From: AC-32 sp036265535
GTDB lineage: Bacteria; Actinomycetota; Thermoleophilia; Gaiellales; Gaiellaceae
DNA length: 15,232 nucleotides
Direction of reading: 5' to 3'
Assembly (NCBI GenBank): GCA_036265535.1
Contig: DATAOV010000059.1
Coordinates: 1-15,232 of the forward strand
In this document: positions 8,029 through 13,942 of the stretch, piece by piece
How positions within the stretch are numbered: the first letter of the stretch is position 1
How the letters are laid out: each line of letters begins with the position of its first letter
Made by a program: the position numbers and the translations under genes
The notes under the pieces: generated by a model
What the model was told of the DNA's origin: nothing
The model's input: only the letters and a program-made list of their open reading frames with translations
Databases searched by the model: none

Positions 8029-9705
8029 CTACCGCGCCGGGGCGACGCTGAGCGAGTACGTGCCCTGCACGACCTTCTTGGCCAGGAAGACGTCCACGTA
8101 GACATACTGCCCGACGCCTCGCCCGTGCACGGTCACCCGCTCGAACCTGCGACCGGCGTGCGCAGAGGTGCCGATCAGGTCGCGCTGGGCCGCCTTGCCC
8201 CGCTCGAAGACGGTCTTGGTGCGGCGGCCCCACACCTCGAGGGTCACGTTGACCGTCGGTCGCGCGGTGATGACCAGATGTCCGCGCGCGGGCAGCCAGA
8301 CGCGGTAGATGTCCTCCGGATCCTCCTGCCGCTCGAGCTGGGCGACGATGCTGGCCTGGAGGCGGTTCTGCTTGGTCAGGGCCGCGTGCCCGGCCTTGGT
8401 GAGCCCGTTCGGCTTCACGAGATAGATGTCCTCGTTCGGCTCCTGCAGGTCGGTGGACGGAGCACGCCGGGCGAGCGCCGCGGGGAGATCCAGGATTCCG
8501 TAGCCGGTATTCGGGTCCCAGCCCCGTTTGCCCAAGTCTCGCGCCGATCGGCGCATCACGTCGAAGAGCTGCGTGTTCGTCAGCGTCGGTCGCTGAGTCC
8601 AGATCGCCGCCGCGGCTCCCGAGACGAGTGGCGCCGAGAAGCTCGTGCCGTCGACCGGCGCGTAGCCGCTCGGGGTGAACACCTTCGGGATCGCCGCGTA
8701 GATGTCCTGGCCGGGCGCTGCGAGGTCCAGCGCCGGCGAGGCGCTCGAGAAGACCGTCACACGGTCGAACTCGTCGGTTGCCCCGACCGTCAGGACGTGC
8801 GGAAAGGAAGCCGGGTAGGACAGCGAGTTGCCGCCCTCGCGGTCGTTTCCGGCCGAGGCCACGACCAGCGAGCCGCTCTCGAAGACGTTCATGATCGCGT
8901 GCTCTTCGATCGGGATTCGGTCGAAGCCGCCGAGGCTGAGGTTGACGACCCCCGGGCCGGTTCGCCGTGCCGCGAACAGGCCGTCGATCTCGTCCCCGAC
9001 CGTCAGCTGGGCGTTCGGGCTCGCATCCCAGAGCTGGAGCTTGGCCTGGGGATAGATGCCGACGATGCCGACGCCGTTCTGCGGCGCAGCGGCAACCGAC
9101 GCCGTGGCCGTGCCGTGCAGCTCCTCGTCGTTCCCCGAGTAGCTCATCGTGTTGAGCGCGATGGTGTTCGGGCGGTTGGCGAACTCCTCGTGCGAGAGGT
9201 CGACGCCGGAGTCGATCATGGTCAGGGGTTTCCCCGGCCCCGGCGCCGGCCAGCGGTCGGCGCCGACGTGCGAGATCCACCATTGCGAGGAGGAAAGCGG
9301 GTCGGTGAAGTCGCTCACGAAGCCCGTCGCCGTGAAGTCGCTCAGGAACCCGGCTGCGTGGTCTGGATCCGTCCCGAGCGGCACGTCGGCTGTGACCGAG
9401 CGCACGAGCCCGCGTCGCATCAGCCCCGGCAGGAGGCGCTGCGCCGTCCAGCTGGGGAGGCGCCAGAGCTCGAGCGGTGGCGCGATCAGCTCTCCGCCCG
9501 CCTTCCGCAGCGTCCCCGCGGCGGCCGGACCCCGCACTCGGTCGAGCTCGACGAGCGTGCGCGGGTAGGCCTGAAGGTGCTTTAGCGACCGCGGGGAAGG
9601 GGCAGCCGGAGCCACGTCGGCGTTCCCGGGGTGCGCGAGAGGCGCGGCCAGCGCCGGAGCACAGCACGCGAGGAACACGACCCCTGTCAGCGTCAATAGG
9701 CGCAC
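8029..9705 (-). CDS. Exported subtilisin-family (S8) serine peptidase, paralog of the adjacent gene
   Basis: From GTG 9705, 558 residues with the same architecture as its neighbour: signal sequence (hydrophobic 3-20), prodomain-like region (about 48-110), S8 domain with Asp165 (MIDSG), His197 (ELHGTA), oxyanion Asn287 (VVASAGN) and Ser355 (GTSFSAP), QEPNED linker (421-426) and PPC-like C-terminal domain (about 460-555). The two proteins align almost without gaps; in the prodomain segment I counted 41 identities in 61 positions. It differs by a tandem nine-residue duplication, GF(L/V)SDFT twice (119-136), just before the catalytic domain. A longer in-frame reading to 10698 runs antisense through folK and the DUF2469 gene and is rejected. 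GTG 9714 is an alternative start (561 residues); 9705 is preferred because it aligns with the paralog's start. Probably first gene of a two-gene unit. Confidence 0.92.
   Translation of the reverse strand: MRLLTLTGVVFLACCAPALAAPLAHPGNADVAPAAPSPRSLKHLQAYPRTLVELDRVRGPAAAGTLRKAGGELIAPPLELWRLPSWTAQRLLPGLMRRGLVRSVTADVPLGTDPDHAAGFLSDFTATGFVSDFTDPLSSSQWWISHVGADRWPAPGPGKPLTMIDSGVDLSHEEFANRPNTIALNTMSYSGNDEELHGTATASVAAAPQNGVGIVGIYPQAKLQLWDASPNAQLTVGDEIDGLFAARRTGPGVVNLSLGGFDRIPIEEHAIMNVFESGSLVVASAGNDREGGNSLSYPASFPHVLTVGATDEFDRVTVFSSASPALDLAAPGQDIYAAIPKVFTPSGYAPVDGTSFSAPLVSGAAAAIWTQRPTLTNTQLFDVMRRSARDLGKRGWDPNTGYGILDLPAALARRAPSTDLQEPNEDIYLVKPNGLTKAGHAALTKQNRLQASIVAQLERQEDPEDIYRVWLPARGHLVITARPTVNVTLEVWGRRTKTVFERGKAAQRDLIGTSAHAGRRFERVTVHGRGVGQYVYVDVFLAKKVVQGTYSLSVAPAR
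9305..9358. repeat. 27-base tandem duplication inside the subtilase gene
   Basis: Units 9305-9331 and 9332-9358 match at 21 of 27 bases, including an identical first 13 bases (GTGAAGTCGCTCA). In protein this is a nine-residue repeat carrying GF(L/V)SDFT twice. The paralog has only one equivalent-length segment here, so the repeat looks like an in-frame duplication after the gene duplication. Confidence 0.8.
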
Positions 9706-9714
9706 GACCCGCAC

Positions 9715-9720
9715 ACGGTA
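9715..9720 (-). promoter_or_regulatory. Putative -10 element of the upstream subtilase gene
   Basis: Minus-strand TACCGT fits TAnnnT and ends 9 bases before the GTG start at 9705. No good -35 or Shine-Dalgarno is seen. It lies in the 53-base divergent gap with folK. Confidence 0.3.
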
Positions 9721-9746
9721 GCTGGGTCCAAGACGCGGCGCTCGGA

Positions 9747-9752
9747 AACAAT
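9747..9752 (+). promoter_or_regulatory. Putative -10 element of folK
   Basis: AACAAT matches the consensus TATAAT at four positions, including the key A at position 2 and T at position 6, and ends 6 bases before the folK GTG. With no Shine-Dalgarno present this would give a leaderless folK transcript. It lacks the first T, so it is weaker than the DUF2469 example. Confidence 0.3.
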
Positions 9753-9758
9753 GCCCTG

Positions 9759-10217
9759 GTGGCGAGGGCTTTCGTCGGACTCGGATCGAACCTCGGCGAC
9801 TCACGCGGGCTGATCGCCGCCGCGGTCGAGCTGCTTGGCTCCGAGGAGGGGATCGAGGTGGTCGCGGTCTCGACGCTGCGGGAGACGGATCCGGTCGGCT
9901 ACGAGGACCAGCCGCGGTTTCTGAACGGCGCCGCGGAGCTCGACACCGAGCTGCCGCCACGCGAGCTTCTCGGGCGGCTGCTGGAGATCGAGCGCCGGCT
10001 CGGTCGTGTCCGGGGCGTGGGCCCGCGCTTCGGCCCCCGCACGATCGACCTCGACTTGCTTCTCGTGGACGGCGTGATACTCGACGAGCCCGGCCTGACG
10101 CTGCCGCATCCGCGCCTGCAGGAGCGCCGCTTCGTCCTGGAGCCGCTCGCCGAGCTGGATCCTGCTCTGCAGATTCCCGGGGGCGGCCCGGTCCAGGCCG
10201 TGTTGGCGGGGCTATGA
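9759..10217 (+). CDS. folK: 2-amino-4-hydroxy-6-hydroxymethyldihydropteridine pyrophosphokinase
   Basis: Transfers pyrophosphate from ATP to 6-hydroxymethyl-7,8-dihydropterin, making the FolP substrate. From GTG 9759 the protein has 152 residues, near the usual ~160. Motifs: FVGLGSNLGD (5-14), the pterin-loop segment ETDPVGYEDQPRFLNGA (42-58), the ERRLGR segment (78-83) and the family signature RFGPRTIDLDLLL (90-102), whose Asp97 and Asp99 match the magnesium-binding pair; LPHPRL (115-120) and FVLEPLAEL (125-133) follow. The frame is open further upstream, but that reading is antisense to the subtilase gene, and FVGLGSN must lie near the N-terminus. Divergent from the subtilase pair, which separates it from folP-folB. 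Its TGA stop lies inside the -10-like hexamer of the next gene, 7 bases before that start. Confidence 0.95.
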   Translation: MARAFVGLGSNLGDSRGLIAAAVELLGSEEGIEVVAVSTLRETDPVGYEDQPRFLNGAAELDTELPPRELLGRLLEIERRLGRVRGVGPRFGPRTIDLDLLLVDGVILDEPGLTLPHPRLQERRFVLEPLAELDPALQIPGGGPVQAVLAGL

Positions 10218-10218
10218 T
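10213..10218 (+). promoter_or_regulatory. Strong -10 element giving a leaderless DUF2469 transcript
   Basis: TATGAT matches TATAAT at five of six positions and ends exactly 6 bases before the ATG at 10225, so transcription would begin at the A of the start codon. The folK stop TGA (10215-10217) is embedded in it. The -35 region (about 10190-10195, GGTCCA) is poor. Confidence 0.55.
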
Positions 10219-10224
10219 CCCGCT

Positions 10225-10590
10225 ATGTCTCACCTCGACGAGCTCGACGAGTTCGAGGCCGAGCTCGAGCTGACGCTCAAGAAGGAGTACTCGGCTGTCT
10301 TCACTCTCTTCCGCTACTGCGTGCTGACGCAGGATGCGACGTACCTCTGCAACCGCCTCGACCTGCAGTACGTGCCGCAGCCCAGCTACCCGTTTTTCCA
10401 TCTGAAGATGGAGGACGTGTGGGTCTGGGACAAGAACCGTCCGACGCGGATCATCCCGCGCGCGGAGGTGTACACCTCGAGCGACGTGACCGTCGAAGAG
10501 CTCCGCGGCGAAGGCGACGAGCCGAACCTGACGGCGGAGGCGCTGGCCGAGCGGATCGGCGAGTCGCTCTCCTCCGACGACGACCTGTAG
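10225..10590 (+). CDS. DUF2469-like conserved small protein (Rv2901c-type)
   Basis: A 121-residue acidic soluble protein with no signal peptide or membrane helix. From memory it matches the DUF2469 family of actinobacteria (Rv2901c type): the opening L..(F/Y)E.E(L/M)EL.L..EY, then F.Y.V.T....YL.N, and a central F.L...D.WVWD..RP.R, V.T..DV..EE all line up without large gaps (WVWD at residues 65-68, RP at 71-72). The biochemical function of this family is not known to me. The last ~28 residues are a Glu/Asp/Ser-rich tail beyond the family core, ending SSDDDL. In mycobacteria the homolog lies near rnhB and lepB; here it sits between folK and coaX. A TATGAT -10 placed 6 bases before the ATG suggests it heads its own leaderless transcript, with coaX 10 bases downstream. 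Confidence 0.85.
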   Translation: MSHLDELDEFEAELELTLKKEYSAVFTLFRYCVLTQDATYLCNRLDLQYVPQPSYPFFHLKMEDVWVWDKNRPTRIIPRAEVYTSSDVTVEELRGEGDEPNLTAEALAERIGESLSSDDDL

Positions 10591-10600
10591 CGACAGCGCC

Positions 10601-11356
10601 GTGCTGCTAGCGGTCGACGTGGGGAACACCCAGACGGTGTTCGGGCTCTTCGAGGGCCCCGAGCTATGCGAGCACTGGCGGGTCGCGACCGAGCGCAACC
10701 GCAGCGGCGACGAGCTCGGGGCCCTCTACGGAAACTTCCTCGACTTCTCCGGCGTCGACGGGGTGGCCCTGGCCTCGACCGTGCCCCAGCTGCACCGCGC
10801 CTACCAGGACTTCGCCAAGGAGTACGCCCGCGCCGAGCTGATGGAGCTCGGGCCGGGGATCAAGACCGGCGTTCCGATCCGCTACGACGATCCTCGCGAG
10901 GTCGGCCCGGACCGGATCGCGAATGCGGTCGCAGCGGTGGAGCGGTACGGGTCGCCGTGCATCGTGGTGGACTTCGGCACCTCGACGAACTTCGACGTCG
11001 TCTCGCCCGCCGGGGAGTACGTCGGCGGCGTGCTCGCGCCGGGGATCGAGATCTCGATGGACGCGCTCTTCCAGCGCGCGGCGCGGTTGTTCAAAGTGGA
11101 CTTCGCCGAGCCGCCGACCGTGATCGCCAAGAATACTGCCGCGAGCCTCCAGTCGGGCCTGGTCTACGGGTTCGCCGGCCAGGTCGACGGGATCGTGGAA
11201 CGGATCCGCGGCGAGCTGGGCGCAGACGCCCAGACGGTCGCGACGGGCGGGCTCGCCGACCTGATCGTGCCGCACGCGAGGACACTCGATCGCGTCGACC
11301 CGTTCTTGACGCTGGAAGGGCTGCGCCTCGTCTGGGAGCGCAACCGAGAACCGTGA
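10601..11356 (+). CDS. coaX: Type III pantothenate kinase
   Basis: Phosphorylates pantothenate, the first committed step of CoA synthesis; CoaX is an ASKHA-fold dimer that needs a monovalent cation and is not inhibited by CoA. The 251 residues begin with the phosphate-binding DVGNT (6-10), followed by REVGPDRIANA (99-109), DFGTSTNFD (124-132), GGVLAPGI (142-149), KNTAASLQSGLVYG (177-190) and TGGLADLI (215-222). These are the expected motifs in order with no missing catalytic acids that I can see. The GTG start at 10601 is 10 bases after the previous stop and puts DVGNT at the N-terminus. There is no convincing Shine-Dalgarno. The stop overlaps the next gene's start as GTGA (11353-11356). coaX is a regular member of the ftsH-fol-lysS block. 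Confidence 0.95.
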   Translation: MLLAVDVGNTQTVFGLFEGPELCEHWRVATERNRSGDELGALYGNFLDFSGVDGVALASTVPQLHRAYQDFAKEYARAELMELGPGIKTGVPIRYDDPREVGPDRIANAVAAVERYGSPCIVVDFGTSTNFDVVSPAGEYVGGVLAPGIEISMDALFQRAARLFKVDFAEPPTVIAKNTAASLQSGLVYGFAGQVDGIVERIRGELGADAQTVATGGLADLIVPHARTLDRVDPFLTLEGLRLVWERNREP

Positions 11357-12237
11357 CGGCCAGGACGGTCGCCCTTCGCGACGGCGCGCTCCGCGTTTGC
11401 GAATGGGGTGAGACCGGATCTCCCGCATTGCTCTACTGGGACGGTCTCGGCGGCTGCGGGCTCCACGCAAACGAGCTCGCGTCGCTGCTGGTCCGGGAGT
11501 ATGGGCTGCGGGTGATCTCGCCGGACCCGCCGGGCCACGGCGAATCCGCGGCACTGCCGGCCGATTCGTACCGGCCCTCGGCGCTGGCCGAGGTCGCTGC
11601 CGATCTGCTGGCCGAGCTCGGGATCGACCGCGCCCTCTTCGTCGGCTTCTCGTGGGGTGCGCGAGTCGGGTGCTCGTTCGCCGCGCGGTTCCCCGAGCGG
11701 ACCGCGGGCCTGGCCCTCATCGACGGCGGGTACGTCGATCCCGGGGACGTGGGCGCCGACCTCACCGCGGACCTCGCCACCTGCGTCGCCGACGCCCGGC
11801 AGGAGATCGAGGAGGACTCGTTCTCAAGCTGGGATGCGTATTTCGCGTTCGAGCGGGAGTCGCTGGGGCGGTGGACGCCGGCTCTGGAGGCAGCGCACCG
11901 GGCGGCGATGCGTGAGCTGAACGGGCGAGTGGTTCCGATCTTGGAGCCGGAGGTATTGGGCGCGATCAAGCACGGTGGCCGCCGGGAGCCGGTGACCGAG
12001 ACGTACCCGCTCATTGCCGCCTCCGGCCTCCCGGTGCTGCTGTTGACGGCACCGGAGCTCGACGTTCCCGAGATCGCAGAAGGAGGCATCAGGCGGTTTC
12101 GGACCGCCTTACCCGAGGCTCGGGTCGAATCAGTGCCCGACGGGATCCACGATCTCGTCTCCCACGCGCCGGCGCGGGTAGCCGAGCTCGTCGGCGAGTT
12201 CGTCGCAGATAGCGCTGCCGGTCAGCCGCCGCCGTAG
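11353..12237 (+). CDS. Alpha/beta-fold hydrolase, unknown substrate
   Basis: A 294-residue soluble alpha/beta hydrolase. The nucleophile elbow GFSWG places Ser100; the strand-turn motif PDPPGHGES (57-65) and a C-terminal His266 (DGIHDLV) fit the fold's triad, with the acid probably in the TAPELDVPE segment. The oxyanion motif normally written HGxG reads DGLGG (30-34), so the His is replaced by Asp. The GTG start overlaps the coaX stop as GTGA, implying translational coupling; the reading frame is open further upstream only as a shadow of coaX. The substrate cannot be read from sequence: esterase, thioesterase or C-C hydrolase are all possible, and coupling to coaX makes a CoA- or pantothenate-related substrate a guess only. 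Its final 16 bases overlap the end of the convergent dusB gene. Confidence 0.88.
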   Translation: MTARTVALRDGALRVCEWGETGSPALLYWDGLGGCGLHANELASLLVREYGLRVISPDPPGHGESAALPADSYRPSALAEVAADLLAELGIDRALFVGFSWGARVGCSFAARFPERTAGLALIDGGYVDPGDVGADLTADLATCVADARQEIEEDSFSSWDAYFAFERESLGRWTPALEAAHRAAMRELNGRVVPILEPEVLGAIKHGGRREPVTETYPLIAASGLPVLLLTAPELDVPEIAEGGIRRFRTALPEARVESVPDGIHDLVSHAPARVAELVGEFVADSAAGQPPP

Positions 12238-13283
12238 ATCGAGATCGGCAGGTCGAGCACGACGTCGTCCTCGCCGTCGGGCAACTCACCCTCCAGCCGC
12301 TCGAGCACCTCGGCGGCGCCCGGCGCCGCCGCCAGCAGCCGTTGCTCCACCTCGACTAGCGTCGCGAGCCGAACGAGCTCCTGCTTGAAAGGGCGCGGGA
12401 AGCGCCCGCGTCCCAGGTACCAGCCGTAGAACTTCTTCAGGAAGCTCGTCGCCCGCCGCTCGCCGAGCTCCCGCACGGTCTCGCGGATGAAGACCAGCAG
12501 CTCTGCGACGACCTCCTCGCGGGATGGCTCCGCCGCCTCAGTGTCGAGGATCTCGCGTAGCGCCCAGGGATTCCCCTGCGCAGCCCGGCCGACCATCACC
12601 GCGGCCGCGCCCGTTGTGGCCAGGATCGCCTGGGCACGGGCCCTCGAGGTCACGTCTCCGGAGGCCACCACCGGCACGTCCACGAGCCCGACGAGCTCCG
12701 CCGTCAGCGAGTGATCCGCCTCGCCCGTGTACATCTGCTTCGCTGAGCGCGGGTGCAGCGTCAGGGAGGACGCCCCGGCATCCACGAGCTGCGGGCCGAT
12801 GTCGAGACACGTGCGCGAGCCGTTCTCGAGGCCTCGCCGCATCTTCACGGTCACCGGCACGGACACGGCCTCGGCCACGGACGAGACGATCCTGCACGCC
12901 CGCTCGCGTTCGTCGAGGAGAGTCGCTCCGGCCCCGGTCTTCGTCACCTTGCGCACGGGGCAACCGAAGTTCACGTCCACGATGTCGGCGCCGGCGTCCT
13001 CTACCATCCGCGCCGCATCCGCCATCACGTCGGGATCGGAGCCGAAGATCTGCACGGCCAGCGGGCGCTCGTCCGCCGAGATGCGCAGGTACCCGAGCGT
13101 GCGCTCGTTTCCGTGTTGCAGGCCCGCGCAGCTGACCATCTCCGAGCAGACGAGCCCGGCGCCGAAACGGCGGCCCTGGCGGCGAAAGGCCTGCACGCTC
13201 ACGCCCGCCATCGGGGCGAGCACGAGGCGGGTTGGGATCTCGATATCGCGGATCCACCAGGGGCTCCGGAGATCTACCTGCAC
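12222..13283 (-). CDS. dusB: tRNA-dihydrouridine synthase (DusB-type)
   Basis: An FMN enzyme reducing uridine to dihydrouridine in the tRNA D-loop using NADPH. The 353 residues begin with the flavin-site LAPMAGVS (22-29), then SEM (47-49), AVQIFG (76-81), the catalytic Cys108 in VNFGCPVRKV (104-113), GAGATLL (117-123), Lys147 in VKMRRG, His177 and Arg179 in LTLHPRSAKQMYTG, GD (209-210) and VGRAAQGNPW (231-240). A helical C-terminal domain follows from about 245. The start is GTG 13283; a TAnnnT hexamer (TACCAT) ends 10 bases upstream and no Shine-Dalgarno is visible. Dus subfamily assignment (DusB) rests on length and on the dusB-greA-lysS neighbourhood known in Firmicutes, although here the gene is inverted. 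It ends tail-to-tail with the hydrolase gene with a 16-base overlap. Confidence 0.94.
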   Translation of the reverse strand: MQVDLRSPWWIRDIEIPTRLVLAPMAGVSVQAFRRQGRRFGAGLVCSEMVSCAGLQHGNERTLGYLRISADERPLAVQIFGSDPDVMADAARMVEDAGADIVDVNFGCPVRKVTKTGAGATLLDERERACRIVSSVAEAVSVPVTVKMRRGLENGSRTCLDIGPQLVDAGASSLTLHPRSAKQMYTGEADHSLTAELVGLVDVPVVASGDVTSRARAQAILATTGAAAVMVGRAAQGNPWALREILDTEAAEPSREEVVAELLVFIRETVRELGERRATSFLKKFYGWYLGRGRFPRPFKQELVRLATLVEVEQRLLAAAPGAAEVLERLEGELPDGEDDVVLDLPISIYGGG

Positions 13284-13293
13284 AGGGCAGAAA

Positions 13294-13299
13294 ATGGTA
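13294..13299 (-). promoter_or_regulatory. Putative -10 element of dusB
   Basis: Minus-strand TACCAT fits TAnnnT and ends 10 bases before the dusB GTG, predicting a leader of only about 3 bases. No recognisable -35 or Shine-Dalgarno is present. Confidence 0.35.
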
Positions 13300-13312
13300 G
13301 CGGGCCGGGGAG

Positions 13313-13342
13313 TTGACGTCCGTCCGTCGCCGCAGGTAACAT
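13313..13342 (+). promoter_or_regulatory. greA promoter
   Basis: A housekeeping-type promoter: -35 TTGACG (13313-13318), an 18-base spacer and -10 TAACAT (13337-13342). The start of transcription is expected near 13349, giving a leader of about 46 bases before the greA GTG. It is the best -35/-10 pair seen in the window and lies in the 111-base divergent gap with dusB. Confidence 0.6.
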
Positions 13343-13349
13343 CCCCGCC

Positions 13350-13383
13350 CGCGATGGCGCCCGTGCGCCGCGCGTTTTTCTTT
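13350..13383 (+). terminator. Terminator-like hairpin plus T-tract in the greA leader (possible attenuator)
   Basis: CGCG (13350-13353) pairs with CGCG (13371-13374), and GGCGC (13356-13360) with GCGCC (13365-13369) around a CCGT loop, with AT/G unpaired between. The stem is followed at once by TTTTTCTTT (13375-13383), and the AGGAGG of greA begins two bases later. This has the shape of an intrinsic terminator placed between the greA promoter and its coding sequence. The hairpin would start at about the first base of the transcript. Confidence 0.5.
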
Positions 13384-13398
13384 CAGGAGGCTCTGTGA
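13354..13398 (+). CDS. Possible 14-residue leader peptide upstream of greA
   Basis: ATG at 13354 opens a 14-codon frame, MAPVRRAFFFQEAL, whose TGA stop overlaps the greA GTG as GTGA (13395-13398). The ATG would lie only about 5 bases from the predicted transcription start and has no Shine-Dalgarno, so initiation would be near-leaderless. Most of the hairpin and the T-tract (read as three Phe codons) are inside this frame, so a translating ribosome would disrupt the hairpin. A frame this short can arise by chance; comparison with relatives is needed to believe it. Confidence 0.3.
   Translation: MAPVRRAFFFQEAL
13385..13390 (+). promoter_or_regulatory. Perfect Shine-Dalgarno of greA
   Basis: AGGAGG lies 4 bases before the GTG at 13395 and decides that start. 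It is the only perfect Shine-Dalgarno I see before any gene in this window, where most starts have none. Confidence 0.85.
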
Positions 13399-13868
13399 AG
13401 GACGTAATCCTCACTCCGGAAGGCTACGAGAAGCTCAAGGAAGAGATCGAGTATCTCTCGAACGAGAAGCGCCGGGAGGTCGCGGACCGGATCCGCGTCG
13501 CCCGGGAGTTCGGCGACATCGCCGAGAACGCCGAGTACGACGACGCGAAGAACGAGCAGGCCCTGCTCGAGCACCGCATCGCAACCCTCGAGGAGCGGCT
13601 GCGCAACGCGCGCGTGATCGAGAAGAAGGACGTCGCCAAGGACGTCGTCTCGGTCGGCTCGAAGGTGCGGCTCCGCGACCTGGCCTTGAAGCAGACGTTC
13701 GAGTACCGGATCGTCGGTTCCGCCGAGGCCAACCCCGCCGAGAACAAGCTCTCCAACGAGTCGCCGGTCGGCAAGGCGATCATCGGCAAGAAGAAGGGCG
13801 AGACGGTCGAGGTCTCCGCGCCTCGCGGCGCGATGAAGTTCAAGATCCTGGAAATCAAAGCGGCGTGA
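13395..13868 (+). CDS. greA: Transcription elongation factor GreA
   Basis: GreA enters the RNA polymerase secondary channel and stimulates cleavage of the 3' end of backtracked RNA, freeing arrested complexes. The 157-residue length is standard. The N-terminal antiparallel coiled coil (about 1-75) carries the tip motif GDIAENAEYDDAK (40-52); Asp41 and Glu44 are in the same numbered positions as the catalytic acids of E. coli GreA. The C-terminal FKBP-like domain (about 80-157) has VSVGSKVRL, the ESPVGKAIIGKKKGE segment and the closing MKFKILEI. The GTG start is fixed by a perfect AGGAGG. It has its own promoter and an unusual leader (hairpin, T-tract, possible leader peptide), and a strong hairpin follows its stop. 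greA next to lysS is also seen in Firmicutes. Confidence 0.97.
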   Translation: MKDVILTPEGYEKLKEEIEYLSNEKRREVADRIRVAREFGDIAENAEYDDAKNEQALLEHRIATLEERLRNARVIEKKDVAKDVVSVGSKVRLRDLALKQTFEYRIVGSAEANPAENKLSNESPVGKAIIGKKKGETVEVSAPRGAMKFKILEIKAA

Positions 13869-13870
13869 AC

Positions 13871-13898
13871 GGCCGCACCGGCAGAAGCCGGTACGGCC
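13871..13898 (+). terminator. Hairpin after greA
   Basis: Beginning 3 bases after the greA stop, GGCCG (13871-13875) and ACCGGC (13877-13882) pair with GCCGGT (13887-13892) and CGGCC (13894-13898): eleven pairs with a single C/A mismatch and an AGAA loop. No T-tract follows, so it is a U-less terminator candidate between greA and lysS. Confidence 0.7.
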
Positions 13899-13927
13899 TC
13901 CGTGGTCGGCGTCGCAAGCGAACGCCT

Positions 13928-13933
13928 TAGACT
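13928..13933 (+). promoter_or_regulatory. Putative -10 element of lysS
   Basis: TAGACT fits TAnnnT and ends 9 bases before the lysS ATG at 13943, just after the greA hairpin. The -35 region is poor. There is no Shine-Dalgarno, so a leaderless or nearly leaderless transcript is likely. The TAG of this hexamer is also the in-frame stop that bounds lysS upstream. Confidence 0.4.
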
Positions 13934-13942
13934 CGGCAAGCC

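Noticed and set aside
6432..8051. 539-codon open frame on the plus strand opposite a subtilase gene
   Set aside because: Arg/Glu/Gly-rich low-complexity translation with no motif; it mirrors a gene with full catalytic residues and is a typical GC-rich antisense frame.
8125..9585. 486-codon open frame on the plus strand opposite the other subtilase gene
   Set aside because: Same reason; no domain, and the opposite strand encodes an intact S8 peptidase.
6339..9705. Subtilase pair as a mobile element or recent transfer
   Set aside because: No transposase, integrase, terminal inverted or flanking direct repeats, and base composition looks like the surroundings.
9706..10698. N-terminal extension of the upstream subtilase over folK and DUF2469
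   Set aside because: No signal or domain in the extension; the GTG at 9705 gives a signal sequence aligned with the paralog.
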